Notes: a model not told the origin generated them from the letters alone. A stretch of 64,000 nucleotides of DNA from Plotosus lineatus (GCA_024760905.1 CM045729.1:75505050-75569049); one strand, 5' to 3'. Shown: positions 1-52,789, counted from the stretch's first letter. Made by a program: numbers and translations.

Positions 1-297
1 CGAAGGAAGCTCATTTCAGCCGCTTGTATCCGCAATCTCGTTCTTTCAGTCACTACCCAAAGCTCGTGACCATAGGTGAGGGTTGGAACATAGATCTACT
101 GGTAAATCAAGAGCTTCGCCTTGTGGCTCAGCTCGTTCTTCACCACAACAGACCAGTACAGGCTCCGTTTAACAGCAGAGGCTGCAGCGATCTGTATGTT
201 GATTCCCCGCTCCATCCTTCCCTCACTCATGAACAGGACCCCAAGATACTTAAATTCCTCCACTTGGGGCGAAGTATATACATACATACATACACAT
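1..297 (-). mobile_element. LINE fragment, C-terminal part of reverse transcriptase ORF
   Basis: Read on the minus strand, this encodes the segment just after the RT catalytic core of a common fish non-LTR retrotransposon (EEFKYLGVLF, then a KRSLYWSVVVKNELS-type stretch). It continues the RT fragment at 742-1005; the two halves are split by a SINE and simple repeats. Only a fragment is present and it is dead. The clade is not resolved from so little sequence. Confidence 0.7.
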
Positions 298-316
298 ACA
301 TATATATATATATATA

Positions 317-649
317 GGGTGGGCAGTGGTGGTCTAGTGGTATATGATCCAAAGGTTGGGGGTTCAAGTCCCACTCTCCACAAGGTTGTCACTGTCCCCC
401 CAGTGCAGCTAACTGGGTTATCAAAGGCGGGCCATGTCTCTCACTGTCTATGGTGAGAGGCATGTAAAAGAACCATTGCTGACTTTCGTAAAGAGTAGGC
501 TGCAAAGTCGTCAGCATGTTTCTGTCCCTTGCTATAAGGGTTGTGACAGGAAGGGCATCCGATGTAAAAAACCTCTGCCAAATCAAACGTGCGAATCAGA
601 TGATTCGCTGTGGCGACTCCCGAGAAAGGGAAAAAGCCGAAAGGAAGAC

Positions 650-651
<2 letters not shown>
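317..651 (+). mobile_element. tRNA-headed SINE, family 1 (RTE-type tail)
   Basis: The 5' end resembles a tRNA gene, with an A-box-like TGGTCTAGTGG and a B-box-like GGTTCAAGTCC, so it probably derives from a pol III promoter. A body of about 200 bp follows, then a 3' end reading GATTCGCTGTGGCGACTCCC and AGCCGAAAGGAAG, and finally a (TA)n tract. The tail closely matches the 3' end of the RTE LINEs in this window. Many copies occur here in both orientations. This copy interrupts a minus-strand LINE. Confidence 0.85.
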
Positions 652-722
<71 letters not shown>

Positions 723-738
723 TACATACATATATATA
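652..738. repeat. (TA)n-(CA)n microsatellite
   Basis: About 50 bp of TA dinucleotides followed by about 20 bp of CA and then TACA/TATA units. It directly abuts the 3' end of the SINE, as at several other SINE and LINE ends here. Confidence 0.95.
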
Positions 739-741
739 CAC

Positions 742-1005
742 TCATTCCACCCTTGTCTGACTGAGAACCATGGTCTCAGATTTGGAGAGCTGGAGGGCCC
801 TGCTTGATGAAGCCAAAAGGACATCATCCACAAAAAGAAGAGACGAGATCCGATGGCCACCAAACCAGAACCCCTCAACGCCTTGGCTGCGCTGAGAAAT
901 TCTATCCAGAAAAATTATGAACAGAGGACTCCGTGACAAAGGACAGGCTTGGCGAACTCCAACCCCCACCGGAAATGAATTCGACCTGTTACCAATACAG
1001 ATGCT
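742..1005 (-). mobile_element. LINE fragment, RT catalytic region
   Basis: The minus strand reads a degraded RT palm: VRQACPLS (usually RQGCxLS), LFIIFLDRISQRSQG and LLFVDDVLLASSS, where the FADD box has become FVDD. It belongs to the same LINE as 1-297. Frameshifts and the altered catalytic box indicate a pseudogene. Confidence 0.75.
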
Positions 1006-1295
1006 CCCTGACTTACGTTCATTCGTTTTACATTTTACTTTATATATATATATATATATTAAAAAAAATTATAAGTTGAGTTTAGCGTGCTCTCTGTACA
1101 TAGTACGAGATGTACCTATGGAGTACGCTCACATAATATGCTACTTACGCATGACGCTGTGTCCATTGTTTACAAACGACAGACTGAACGTGCCCTGCTC
1201 ATTCCCAGTTCTCCGCGTGTTTCCCGTGTTAAGACGTCGTCTCTGTTATCTTAGTGTTTACACCGTTTTGCAGACTTTTGCAACCCTTAGCAAAT

Positions 1296-1547
1296 ATGGT
1301 TGGTCACAGGCGTAAGCCCACTAGTGATAGTGGAAATCCAAAAAAGCAGCAAGCCATCACGTTAGAAACGAAGATGGCTATTATCAAGAAAATTGAGGGT
1401 GAGAAACATGTGAATGTTGCACGTTTCTTCCAAATGGCTCTGTCAACCATTGGAACAATTTATAAGCAGAAAGATTGCATCACAGATCATGTTAAAGGTT
1501 CAGTGGTGATGCAGTCAATGATGATAAGTAAGAAACGTGATATTTGA
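1296..1547 (+). pseudogene. pogo/Tigger-like transposase, N-terminal DNA-binding fragment
   Basis: An 83-codon frame whose product starts MVGHRRKPTSDSG and contains ITLETKMAIIKKIEGEK and FFQMALSTIGTI. This is the CENP-B/pogo N-terminal helix-turn-helix layout: basic leader, ITLE.K..II..E.G, then a second helix with LSTIxTI. A Tigger transposase should be several hundred residues with a DDE domain; here the frame stops after the first HTH and no DDE region follows. The 5' leader at about 1141-1215 recurs inverted at 3368-3445. Confidence 0.65.
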
Positions 1548-2460
1548 TATGATTTTACAATGTTATGTTTATAACAAATGATTTAAGGGTGTTTTATGAG
1601 CTATGGTAATGGTATTTATGGCTATATAGTACAGTATGAGTGTCATACATCACTGGAACATACAGTAACAACTTGCAAGTTGGGGGGGAAACAAAAACGC
1701 ATTTGGCCGTCCGGAACCTATCTAAAACGCAAGTTGGAGAGCGTCTGTTTTGGCGCTTTTTATTTTAAACAGCTAATGCTTACAAATTGCAGTAAATAAG
1801 CTTATCATTTAACTCTTTTTTTTGTTGTTGTTAATTTTCATAATTGAAAATCATGATACGACATTCCAAAATGCAAAAATTTTTAGTTATTATTTTATTT
1901 ATTTGCTCTTTCAGCCTGCACTACTAGTTTGACAGCTAAAGTGTGACTGTGTATTTGAGATACAGTAGTGGAGCTACACGCAAAACCCTTCCCCTTCTTC
2001 CGTGATGTGTTCATTTCATGTCAGATTGGTGCATAATTATCTGGAAGAGGTTTTTAAATGATCAATGTCAAAATATTTTAAAATTGCATGCATATATTCT
2101 ACACTAAAAAGAAAACTCTTCATAAGATGAGCAGGCATGAGATTGGCCATGGATGAAACAGAACTAGGGGGGTTTTCAGAAAAAATTTGAAAAATGGAAT
2201 ACTAAATGGTAATATTACACACATTTAAAAATAAGCTTTGGAACGTGTATAATGTTATTGAACAATTAACTTTTTAGAATAAAATCCCATCAAAATATCT
2301 TGAGTTGTAAGTGTTACATGCGGCAAGCGCCTACTTTCAAGGCCATCCCATGAGACAATGCACAGCTTATCCGGACTTCCGATCTTTCAAGTGAGCAAGT
2401 GATGGTGGAGTACTAAACTCACACACATATATATATATATATACATATACATACACACAT
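1548..2460. other. AT-rich region without recognised gene
   Basis: No long reading frame, splice-bounded exon or clear repeat end. It is probably degraded 3' sequence of the Tigger-like remnant. A short (TA)n tract lies near 2425-2442. Confidence 0.6.
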
Positions 2461-3450
2461 ACACATACACAGTAAAACCTCCGCTGACGAACGCTTAAGC
2501 TCACGAACTTTTCGCCTCAAGAACATTAAATTTGCGAGCATATAGTCTCTGCTGACGAACTAGTTTTCAGTGAAATCAGTCCACTGTGCAGGGTTCCATA
2601 TGCAGTGTGCAAAATCTGCTTGGAGACTACGCACAACGATCATTCCATCTGCATATGTATCAATTTATTCATGGCTTCTAAAGCGCAAATACATAGTGAC
2701 ACGCAGACAACTAAAGCTGGTTCCCAGAAGTTTGTAAATCGTGGTAAGTGTTCCCATTAGGCTAAATTGGCGCAACACTGGTGCATATTATAGTAGATTG
2801 CCGCAGAGTGTTGTGCCAATAATTGTTTCCCGTCTTTGTTCTGTTTTAAGTTCCACAATCTACAACTTTTTCGTGAATAATGTTTAACAACTGTCAAAAT
2901 GTTCGACATCTATCGGAAATACACCGATGCACATATGAGACATTTTGGGGCAGACTGGTTCTCGTACCACCAAGGTCCCACTATATTACATGCACAACGA
3001 ATGCATTTTATGAATGTATAAAACCGGACATGAGAACACCAGTGTAAGTAACAACCTTGACCGTATCTGGGTAATTCTGTTTCGGAAGACGATTTTTTAA
3101 TGACAGATTTATAGTTGATATTAGAACTTGCTTCTCCACTAAATAAATTGTAAGCTACCTATAAACTATGAGTAAAAGTTAAAACCACAGAAATTTTGTC
3201 GGTACTTGCACAAATTATTCTTGTTTTTAAAATTTTTAAATCAACACTTGTCTCCAGATGGCCGCAGAGTATTCTCTTAAATCGAAATACTGCGTGGTAA
3301 TAAGACTCGTGAGTCTATGAGGAAAGGTATCCCAAGTAGAAAGATTTTAAGATGGGCAATATATATATAACTGAACTGGGAAGAAGGTGGGGCACGTTCA
3401 GTCTCGTTTGTAAACAATGGACGCAGCCTCATTACGTCAGCGGACTACGT
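2461..3450. mobile_element. Degraded DNA-transposon remnant with inverted leader
   Basis: It starts with a terminal-repeat-like CAGTAAAACCTCCGCTGACG near 2471, a style typical of pogo/mariner elements. Positions 3368-3445 are the inverted counterpart of 1141-1215: the core CCATTGTTTACAAACGA is found in opposite orientations. No intact transposase is present. A short start-like frame (MASKAQIHSDTQTTKAGS) near 2672 resembles the basic N-terminus of Tigger proteins but is quickly closed. Confidence 0.45.
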
Positions 3451-3589
3451 ATGTATGTCTAAACTCAAAATTTGACTTTTTTTTTTTTTTTGAACATCAC
3501 ATTTCATGTGCAAAATTTCAATGCATGTGTCTGTTACAATAAAGATGATTGTGAACTTTTTATATCCCATTGCAGAAGTCTACTGTTTA

Positions 3590-3962
3590 TTATTGATTCA
3601 TTTTCTGAACTACTTGATCCTAATTAGGGTCATGGGGAGACTGGCACCCATATTAGTCAACTCTGGACGAGGGCTGAGTACAACATGGACACCTCGCCAG
3701 GCCATGTAGGTGAAAGTCAGCAATGCTCTTTTACATTCCTCTTAACATTGACAGTGAGAGACATGGCCAGCTTTTGATAACCAAGTTAGCTACACTGGTA
3801 GGACAGTGGCAACTTGTTCCGAGCGTTGGATTCGCCACATACGATACACGAGGGACCGTATGTGGTACCCTTACAGACCACATATGGTGCGTGTTTTTCT
3901 GAGTAGGGATTGAACCCACAACCTTAGGATCAGTGACCCAGGACCTTATCACTAGGCCATCC
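3590..3962 (-). mobile_element. SINE family 1b (family 1 head, GAATG-type tail), diverged
   Basis: On the minus strand the tRNA-like head lies near 3960 and the body contains the family 1 stretch (GTCAGCAATG complement). The 3' tail, near 3590-3700, contains the complement of TCATTTTCTGAAC and CTAATTAGGGTCATGGGGAG, a different tail from the RTE type. An extra segment of about 90 bp lies between head and body. Diverged and old. Confidence 0.65.
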
Positions 3963-4186
3963 TTATTATTCATTATATTTTCCACAATAATTGCCTTGAT
4001 TTGGATTAAACCTAAATGATACATATTTATACTGTCATACGAATTCAGTTTTTAAAAAGGGGATAGAATTTTTCGTGATTTTTTTAATCTCTTTCTTATT
4101 GTTATGAAACGAACTGATGAAATTGCAATTGTATGTAATTTGGAAAAAACTATTATATTTTAAAGAGCAATGTTATCTTGACTTAC

Positions 4187-4519
4187 TTCTTCGAGCCATT
4201 TGATAAGTGCTTTGGGATTCCTTGCAGCAGGGCGACCAATGTTCACCTCCCTGCAGGGAAGTGCAGAGCCCAAAGCCTTGCTGGGCTCTGAAGGAGAGAT
4301 GGAGTCTACACTGAGGCAGCTACTGGTGCAGGACACGGTCAGGGGGGCGAACTGGGCGTTGAATGAATCCTCCAAAGATACGTCCATACCCAGAGGGCAA
4401 CAGATATTCCTGACAGACCCCACTTCTACTGGGCAGTCGTCCAGAAACACCCCGGCCTGAGGGCGGCTCGCCATCAAACGCCATGGGCTGTGAGACTGTG
4501 GTTCAGCTGGAGATGTCAT
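4187..4519 (-). CDS. First coding exon of an unrecognised minus-strand gene
   Basis: A 111-codon open segment begins at an ATG (4519) and ends exactly at a strong donor (minus-strand GTAAGT at 4186-4181), phase 0. The product starts MTSPAEPQSHSPWRLMASR, is rich in Ser/Pro, and ends RNPKALIKWLEE. GC content is higher than the flanks, as for real coding DNA. A plausible acceptor (GCACAG) lies 4 nt before the ATG, and a promoter-like region with a candidate noncoding exon lies just upstream on the same strand. I do not recognise the family and see no catalytic motif, membrane segment or known domain. An upstream in-frame ATG exists at 4531, but it would lie in the intron if the acceptor is used. 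Later exons are not in the left part of the window, or were not recognised. Confidence 0.6.
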
Positions 4520-4767
4520 GTTCCTGTGCAATTCGAAAATCTATTTCGTGTGTGATTAGAAGAACAGAAACATTAAAATTCGCAACTTGAAACCATACTG
4601 GTAGTACAGAAACATGTTTGTGATTTAACTTCATGGTAAATAGCACGCTAAAAAACCGCTAGTTCAACACAACCGCCTAAACTTATGCTAACATAACGAC
4701 TCTTAGTTTATGAATAGTTTATACATTGAAAAAAAAATAATATAGAATGCTTGATAATAACACCCAC

Positions 4768-4898
4768 CTTGAATTAGTCTGTTTCCTGTAGAATGTTTAA
4801 AGTGCTCAGGCGTTGACGTATAAACTCTCGTCCTCGTTTCGAAAGGAACCGCCATAACAAAACAAAGCCCGCGAGATGGGAAAGGCATTAAATCCCGT
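4768..4898 (-). other. Candidate 5' noncoding exon of the minus-strand gene, with uORF
   Basis: On the minus strand this segment lies just downstream of the ZNF143-type motif and ends CAAG followed by GTGGGTG, a good donor. It carries an upstream ATG at 4855 (MAVPFETRTRVY...). Spliced to the acceptor before 4519, that short frame would end in a TGA overlapping the main ATG. The transcription start is not determinable, so the 5' limit is approximate. Confidence 0.45.
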
Positions 4899-4950
4899 GG
4901 TGTATTCTGGGAAATGTAGTTAAAAACCAATCACCAGAACTCACGTGACA
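4899..4950 (-). promoter_or_regulatory. Promoter with ZNF143-type motif, CCAAT box and E-box
   Basis: The minus strand at 4920-4899 reads ACTACATTTCCCAGAATA, a close match to the ZNF143/Staf motif (ACTACAnnTCCCAG) found near many vertebrate housekeeping start sites. The + strand has CCAAT at 4927-4931 and a palindromic CACGTG at 4942-4947. Order and spacing fit a TATA-less promoter firing leftward. Whether it also drives rightward transcription is unknown. Confidence 0.6.
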
Positions 4951-5049
4951 TCAAAAATCAATGCCTTTCCCGTCTCAAATATTTATTTTATTAGCAAATG
5001 TTAGCTTGGATCCATAGGTGATTTGAGAGATTCATATTTTATTCACAAT

Positions 5050-5363
5050 TTTCTTCTTTCCCGTTCTTGAGAGTCGCCACAGCGAATCATCTGATTCGCA
5101 CAGGTTTTTACATGATGCCCTTCCTGTCACAACCCTTTAGCAAGGGACAGAAACATGCTGATGGCTTTGCAGCCTCCTCTTTACTAAAGTCAGCAATGGT
5201 TCTTTTACATTCCTCTCACCATAGGCAGCGAGAGACATGACCCGCCTTTGATAACCCAGTTAGCTGTACTGGGGGGGGGGACAGTGACAACTCTGTGGGG
5301 ACTCGAACCCCCAACCTTAGGATCAGCGATCCTGCGTCCTATCCACTAGACCATCACTGCCCC
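5050..5363 (-). mobile_element. SINE family 1 (RTE-type tail)
   Basis: Full-length reversed copy: the tail complement (GAGTCGCCACAGCGAATCAT) lies at the left, the B-box complement (GGGGACTCGAACCCCC) near 5300 and the head near 5360. A poly-G slip lies near 5270. Confidence 0.85.
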
Positions 5364-5412
5364 GTATTTTACAATTTATTAATGTGTGGAAATAAAATTG
5401 TTTAATTTGATA

Positions 5413-5752
5413 GACTATTCATTCGTTCATTTTCTGAACGACTTAATTCTAATTAGGGTCGGTGGGAGGCTGGCGCCCATCTTAGTCGACTCTGGGCGAG
5501 GGTGAGGTACACCCTGGACAGATTGCCAGGCCACCTCAGAGCCGACACTCACACAACCATACTGACACTCACACCTTTGGGCGATTTGGAACAGCCAATT
5601 AATCGACCGTGCATGTTTTTGGACTGTGGGAGGAACCCAGGCAAGCACAGAGACAACATGTAAACTCTATACAGAAAGGCTGGGAATTTATCCCAGGGCC
5701 TCTTTGCTGTGAGTCGAACATGCTGACCACTGCACCACCATGCCACCTTTGA
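5413..5752 (-). mobile_element. SINE family 2 (tRNA-like head, GAATG-type tail)
   Basis: The reversed copy starts at the left with a (GAAT)n-like tail and CTAATTAGGGTCGG, passes through GGCGCCCATCTTAGTCGACT and the complement of the CAGTCCAAAAACATG block, and ends with a tRNA-like head complement (GACCACTGCACCACCATGCC). This family is very common in fish genomes. Confidence 0.75.
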
Positions 5753-5828
5753 CAGAATACAGTATTTTATTTGTTAGCTTTATGTTCGCATTATGAGCAT
5801 ATCGAAAGTAACAAACAGGCAAATCCAG

Positions 5829-6140
5829 CAAGGTGGCACGGTGGCATAATGGTTAGACGCTCTGCCTCACAGAAAGCAGGTCCTGGGTTCAAGCACGAGC
5901 TGTTGTGCTGCCGTTTGTTTCTTCCCAGAGTACAAGTCTTTTATCTATGACGTGGCTGATCCAAATTGCCCCGCGGTGTGAGTGAGAATTGTGTGTGTGT
6001 GTGTGTGTGTGTGTGTTGGCCTTGTGTCACTCTAGTGAGTTGTTCCGGATATACCCTGCTTTCGCATAATGTCGGATAAAGTAGCCTCCAGTTTCCTCAT
6101 GACCCTAGTAGGACTAAGCTGTTCAGTAAATGGGAGTTGA
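5829..6140 (+). mobile_element. SINE family 2, diverged
   Basis: The head GGTGGCACGGTGGCATAATG and a B-box-like GGTTCAAGCAC come first, then a diverged body with a (GT)n insertion, then a tail around 6105-6140 with CCTAGTAGGACTAAGCTGTT. It is oriented opposite to the neighbouring copy at 5413-5752. Confidence 0.65.
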
Positions 6141-6314
6141 GTAATTCCAGGTGAAGAATTTTGATAGCACGCTCAGAAAATTGTAAATAACGTACAGTAT
6201 ATGAAATTCAAGATTTTCATCTATTTCAAACCTGGAGTATATATTAATTGGTTATGTTTTGCACACTTCAGAAAATATACATGATTACATCATATTCGTC
6301 ATATAAAACCACAG

Positions 6315-6444
6315 CAGGTGGTCACATGCTTGCTCACTCCTTTGCCAAGCCACTTACTCCAGCTACAGTCGCTGGCACCTATGTCAGCACTGCGCAAAGG
6401 GCAGGGTACACCCTAAACAGCTTACTAACCATTGCAGGGCCAAG

Positions 6445-6475
<31 letters not shown>

Positions 6476-6700
6476 GACTTATATCCACACCTTGGGGCAA
6501 TTTGTAATCGCCGATTCAAATACTGTACAGTGTACACTGTATGTCTTTGAACTGTGTGAGGAAACTATAATATAAGGAGAAAGTCATAAGCAAGGGGAGG
6601 GCATGCAAACTCCATGCCTGGGACTTGATCCCTGGACTTTCTTGATTTTCTCTGTAGTGCTTACAGTCTGAAACAGCCAATTAGCCTAATGTGCCAACTT
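6315..6700 (-). mobile_element. SINE family 2, degraded, with (CA)n expansion
   Basis: Recognisable blocks are the GGGCAGGGTACACCCTAAAC region, a (CA)n tract at 6447-6471 in the middle where the family has ACTCACAC, then the AACAGCCAATTAGCC block near 6670. Ends are uncertain. Confidence 0.5.
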
Positions 6701-6826
6701 TAAACAATTTATGCTTTGTTGTAAAACTACAGATTGATATCCATTTTCTCACAGATAACTCTTGGTTTCATTTGGACTCATTTATATCATCAAATCAAAA
6801 AATTTGTATTTTTATTTATTTATGCA

Positions 6827-6860
6827 CCCCCCCCCCCCCCCCAAGAAAAAAAAAAAAAGA
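6827..6860. repeat. C16 homopolymer followed by A-rich run
   Basis: A run of about 16 C is followed by AAG and about 12 A. No coding meaning; length is likely polymorphic or assembly-sensitive. Confidence 0.9.
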
Positions 6861-7175
6861 GTACAGACTGTAAGGGCAGCTAAAATACTCAAGGTGGCAC
6901 CATATCACAGGTTGAGCTCTTCAGGTTTTATGCACATGCGTGTCCATTCCTATGGGCACTACGTATATAGCTCTCGTTGACTTTCCCACAAACACTCAAG
7001 CATACTGCCTCCTCCATTCCTTGCACTCTTGCTCCATTTTTGTTGGGCATAACTGTACAAGACTGCATTTCCAGCAATTAAGGTACAACAGGCTGTACGT
7101 ATTTCGCTTTGCTTTCCTCCTCCCTCTGCATCCCTCTCTTCTGTCTCATCTGTTTCTCACACTCACGGCTGGAGG

Positions 7176-49278
<42,103 letters not shown>

Positions 49279-49406
49279 ACAGACTCATAACAGAGACTAC
49301 TATCGAAAGGATAGTAAGTGAAATATAATAATTGAAATCTAATATGTTGGATGTACTCACATGGTTTACAGTGGTTATGAAGAAAAGAATCACCCCCTTC
49401 AAAATA

Positions 49407-49528
49407 CAATGGTACCTCACCTTACAAAATTAATCCGTTCCAGAAGTGGTTTCGTAACCTGATTTTTTTGTAAAGTTGAGCCACATTTTACATGTAATAC
49501 TTTCATCTGGAATCACATGTATGCGCGC

Positions 49529-49569
<41 letters not shown>

Positions 49570-50010
49570 TGTATTGACCATGTCTTCTTAGCAGAGTTAT
49601 AATCTTAGAAATGTTCATGCAAGGTTAAAAGCCTGAGCCAAAAAATAAAGTTGCAAATGAGCACACTCAAAAAACTCACGAAACAACAGTAACTCTGTCC
49701 TTTACGCTTGTTAGAACTCCGTGATGAACAATGGGTCGAAGGCACATGAAAGGCATCATGGGTATTATGGAGATGCAGCTCCATAATAGCCAATGGGAGG
49801 GAGCTGCATCCTAGCCAATAGGAGGCCAGCGGAGCAGGATGTTGGGAGATAGCCAGTGGGAGAGCAACTCGTGCATTGTTTGAATTTTTGAGATGGCGTG
49901 TTTCCTAATGTGAATTTGTTTCATATCCAGAGATGGAAATTTTTAGGTAAATGCGTTTCATAACCTGGATTTTTCGTGTGTTGGCTCTTTCGTAAGGTGA
50001 GGTACCACTG
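49407..50010. mobile_element. Mariner-type MITE with TA target duplication
   Basis: Ends CAATGGTACCTCACCTTAC and GTAAGGTGAGGTACCACTG are inverted repeats with TA on both sides (49405-49406 and 50011-50012). About 600 bp, no coding capacity, with an internal (GT)n at 49528-49562. It lies at the extreme 3' end of mcf2l and may form part of its 3' UTR. Confidence 0.85.
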
Positions 50011-50404
50011 TATTCATAGTTTGGACTTTGCAGTCTGAAATGTTGGGCATAATAATAAAGATTATCATTGTAATAATCTGCATTTACATTTACAGCATTT
50101 GGCAGACACACATATCCAGAGTGATCTACATTTGTCATTTTTATACACCTAGGCATCTGAGAGCTAAGGGCCTTGCACAAGGGCTCAATTTGCAGCTGTA
50201 TTTACTCAGTGTAAGTTACAACAGCTGAGGGAAATATATAATAGAAAAGGCCCAAGGAAGAGATAATTTCTTATTCTTTGTTATTGTTATATGTTGGGGT
50301 GGTAAACCACTGCTTAGAGCAGTGCAGTAGAGGAACCCAACTCAAAAAGACTCAGTTCAAAGCTAGTCAAAGAGACCACGGGGAGAGCCGCTAACAAAGT
50401 TCAT

Positions 50405-50747
50405 TCATTCATTTACTGAACCACTTAATCCTAATTAGGGTCATAGGGAGGCTGGTGTCCATCTCAGTCAACTCTAGGTGATGGCAGAGTACACCCTGGA
50501 GAGCTCACCAGGCCATTGCAGATTGCAGGGCAGAAACACGCTGACGGTTATGTAGCCTAATCTTGTCACAAGTCAGCAATGGTTCTTTTACATGCCTCAC
50601 ACAATTGACATTGAGAGACATGACCAGCCTTTTGATAACCCATTTAGCTGCAGTGAGGGAACAGCAGTGACAACTGTTGATAGTTGAGCTTGAACCCCTA
50701 ACTTAGGATCGACAATCCAGCATCTTACCACTGGGTGACCACTGCCC
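50405..50747 (-). mobile_element. SINE family 1b, diverged
   Basis: Tail complement TTCATTCATTTACTGAACCA and CCTAATTAGGGTCATAGGGA on the left, family 1 body, worn head complement on the right. Confidence 0.7.
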
Positions 50748-51021
50748 ATAACAGAGTTTTTTTTGTATTTTTTAAAGCTTACACAGAATCATTGAGATGG
50801 TTTATGGCTCATCACCTCCCCACTTTTATATTTTATATTATTGAAGTAAATTATTTTACTTTTTTACATTGGAATATTTTTTGCTTTTGGACTACTTTCT
50901 ATAAACTTTACACACAACAGGATGCTACCACCACTTTGCCTTACATAATGGGATAGTTTTCTTTGGTTGGCAAGCTGTGTTGGCTTTCTATCTGATATGT
51001 TATTTGGGGTTGAGGCAAATA

Positions 51022-51620
51022 CAGGGATCCCTCACTAATTCATGCTTCAATTAATATGGCTTCAGTGCATCGAGGTTTTCTAAAAAAACAAATAAATAAA
51101 ATTCATTGAATTAAAAAATAAGGAAATTAAGGAAGAATAAGGGAAAAAGTTAAAGAAGATGCCAAAAAAACAAGGCCAATTATGACAACCAACCAAACAA
51201 TAAAAACCAACCCACAATCTCCTATCAAAACCATCTGGAGATATGAACAGGGCTGGTCGAAAGTGAAGGTGAAAGTGAAATGAAATTGAAGAACATAGAA
51301 ATAGAAATGGAATAAAATCTATATAAACAGATATCATAAATACTATAAGTATTAAATATGATTAAACATTATCCTGAGGTACACTTCATACTAGTCTCCG
51401 CCAGAGGGGCGTGGCTGACACGTCCAGGAAGAGAAGCAGAATGATACATTTCTAAACTCATGCCAAAACTTTCAAAGAAGAAACAAATTGAGTCCAGTGC
51501 TATGATGAACTGGATAAGAGTGAAACTCTCTGTAAATCTGATCAAATCCACTGTGCTGTGCTTGAGAGGAACCAGGAGTTAAACTTGGGACATAATGATA
51601 TTGATAATGTAATGATTATG

Positions 51621-51704
<84 letters not shown>

Positions 51705-51917
51705 CTGTATACAGTACAAATTCGTATAGGTTACTTATACAAGGTTTAAACATACGTTCCCCTCTAAAGAATGCCCTGTAACAACTTACAAACAATTCAT
51801 CTAAGAATGGCTGTCCGGAATCTAACTTGTTTGTAAGCTGTGGAGCGTCTGATTCTACTTTCGTTGGTCGCATGGGGCTCTCAGTCCCAATTAACCGTGA
51901 AATGTGAGGGATCCCTG
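51022..51917. mobile_element. Short DNA transposon with perfect 16-bp inverted ends
   Basis: TACAGGGATCCCTCAC at 51020-51035 and its exact reverse complement at 51904-51919, so TA is the target duplication. About 900 bp with a (GA)n tract (51620-51703) inside; no transposase. Related to the copy at 37673. Confidence 0.85.
51620..51703. repeat. (GA)n microsatellite
   Basis: About 80 bp of GA units with few interruptions, inside the element at 51022-51917. Confidence 0.95.
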
Positions 51918-51919
51918 TA

Positions 51920-52789
51920 ATTCTATTTAACTTTCATCTGAACATAACACCATTATTCCATTCTTAAGGTACATTTAGAGAAAGTTTCATACCCTCAATA
52001 TGTGACATTTATGATATTATCACATACAGAAAATAATCTACAAATTCCCATAAAATCCTGCATCTGCCATAGGTCTCTTGGTAACCTCTTTGTACCAGTT
52101 TCCTGCACCAGCCTCCTATCCAGTTTGAAGGGATTGCCTGATCCTGGAAATGTCACAGTAGTACCAAACAGTTTGGATTTCTGGATGATGAACTTTATTG
52201 TGCTCCTACAGCTTAATAAATCTTTTAAAATTTCATTATATACATCTATTGGCTTGTAGTGGAGCTGATTAAGACCAAAAATCAATTGAATGGTTCATTT
52301 TGTTAAACAAGCGTGACATTAGGTGTGAGTGTTATCTAGAACAAACTTTTTAAGAAAATTATCCTGGCTATCTCAGTCTGTCAGTGTTCAAGCTGTTGTT
52401 CACATTATTATTATTTTTTTAAATTATATCTTTTTCAAAACACTTTATTTCAGTTTGCTTTGTATTTAAATGTATCTTTTCTTGTTACCTTATTTGAGAG
52501 AATATAAAATGTTATTGTGTTATAAGTTATGGAAAAACATATACATTTATTACCATTCTATTAGAATACTTGGTTTCACAAAATGCTGGCAGACTCTGTT
52601 CAGTTTTTCTCCAGATTCAGTCTTAAATTAATACTTGGTTAAAGAACGAATGCAATAATATTTTAAGAGGAAAGAAATCCAATGTGACTTCTCTTGAGCG
52701 CTCTTGCTTTCCTGAAGATGTGGTATTTTCATAGGGATTCAAAGTTATTACCAGCCATATGAAATATCACTGAGACCAGAGACGTGTTA
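51920..52789. other. AT-rich intergenic sequence
   Basis: No supported gene. The two overlapping short frames near 52000-52285 lack splice or promoter support. They hint at a minus-strand worn transposase or pol fragment, which I could not confirm. Confidence 0.5.

Noticed and set aside
317..390. tRNA-like segments with A and B boxes, as possible tRNA genes (also 16997, 21743, 38609)
   Set aside because: They lack proper acceptor-stem pairing and are each followed by the same SINE body, so they are SINE heads rather than functional tRNA genes.
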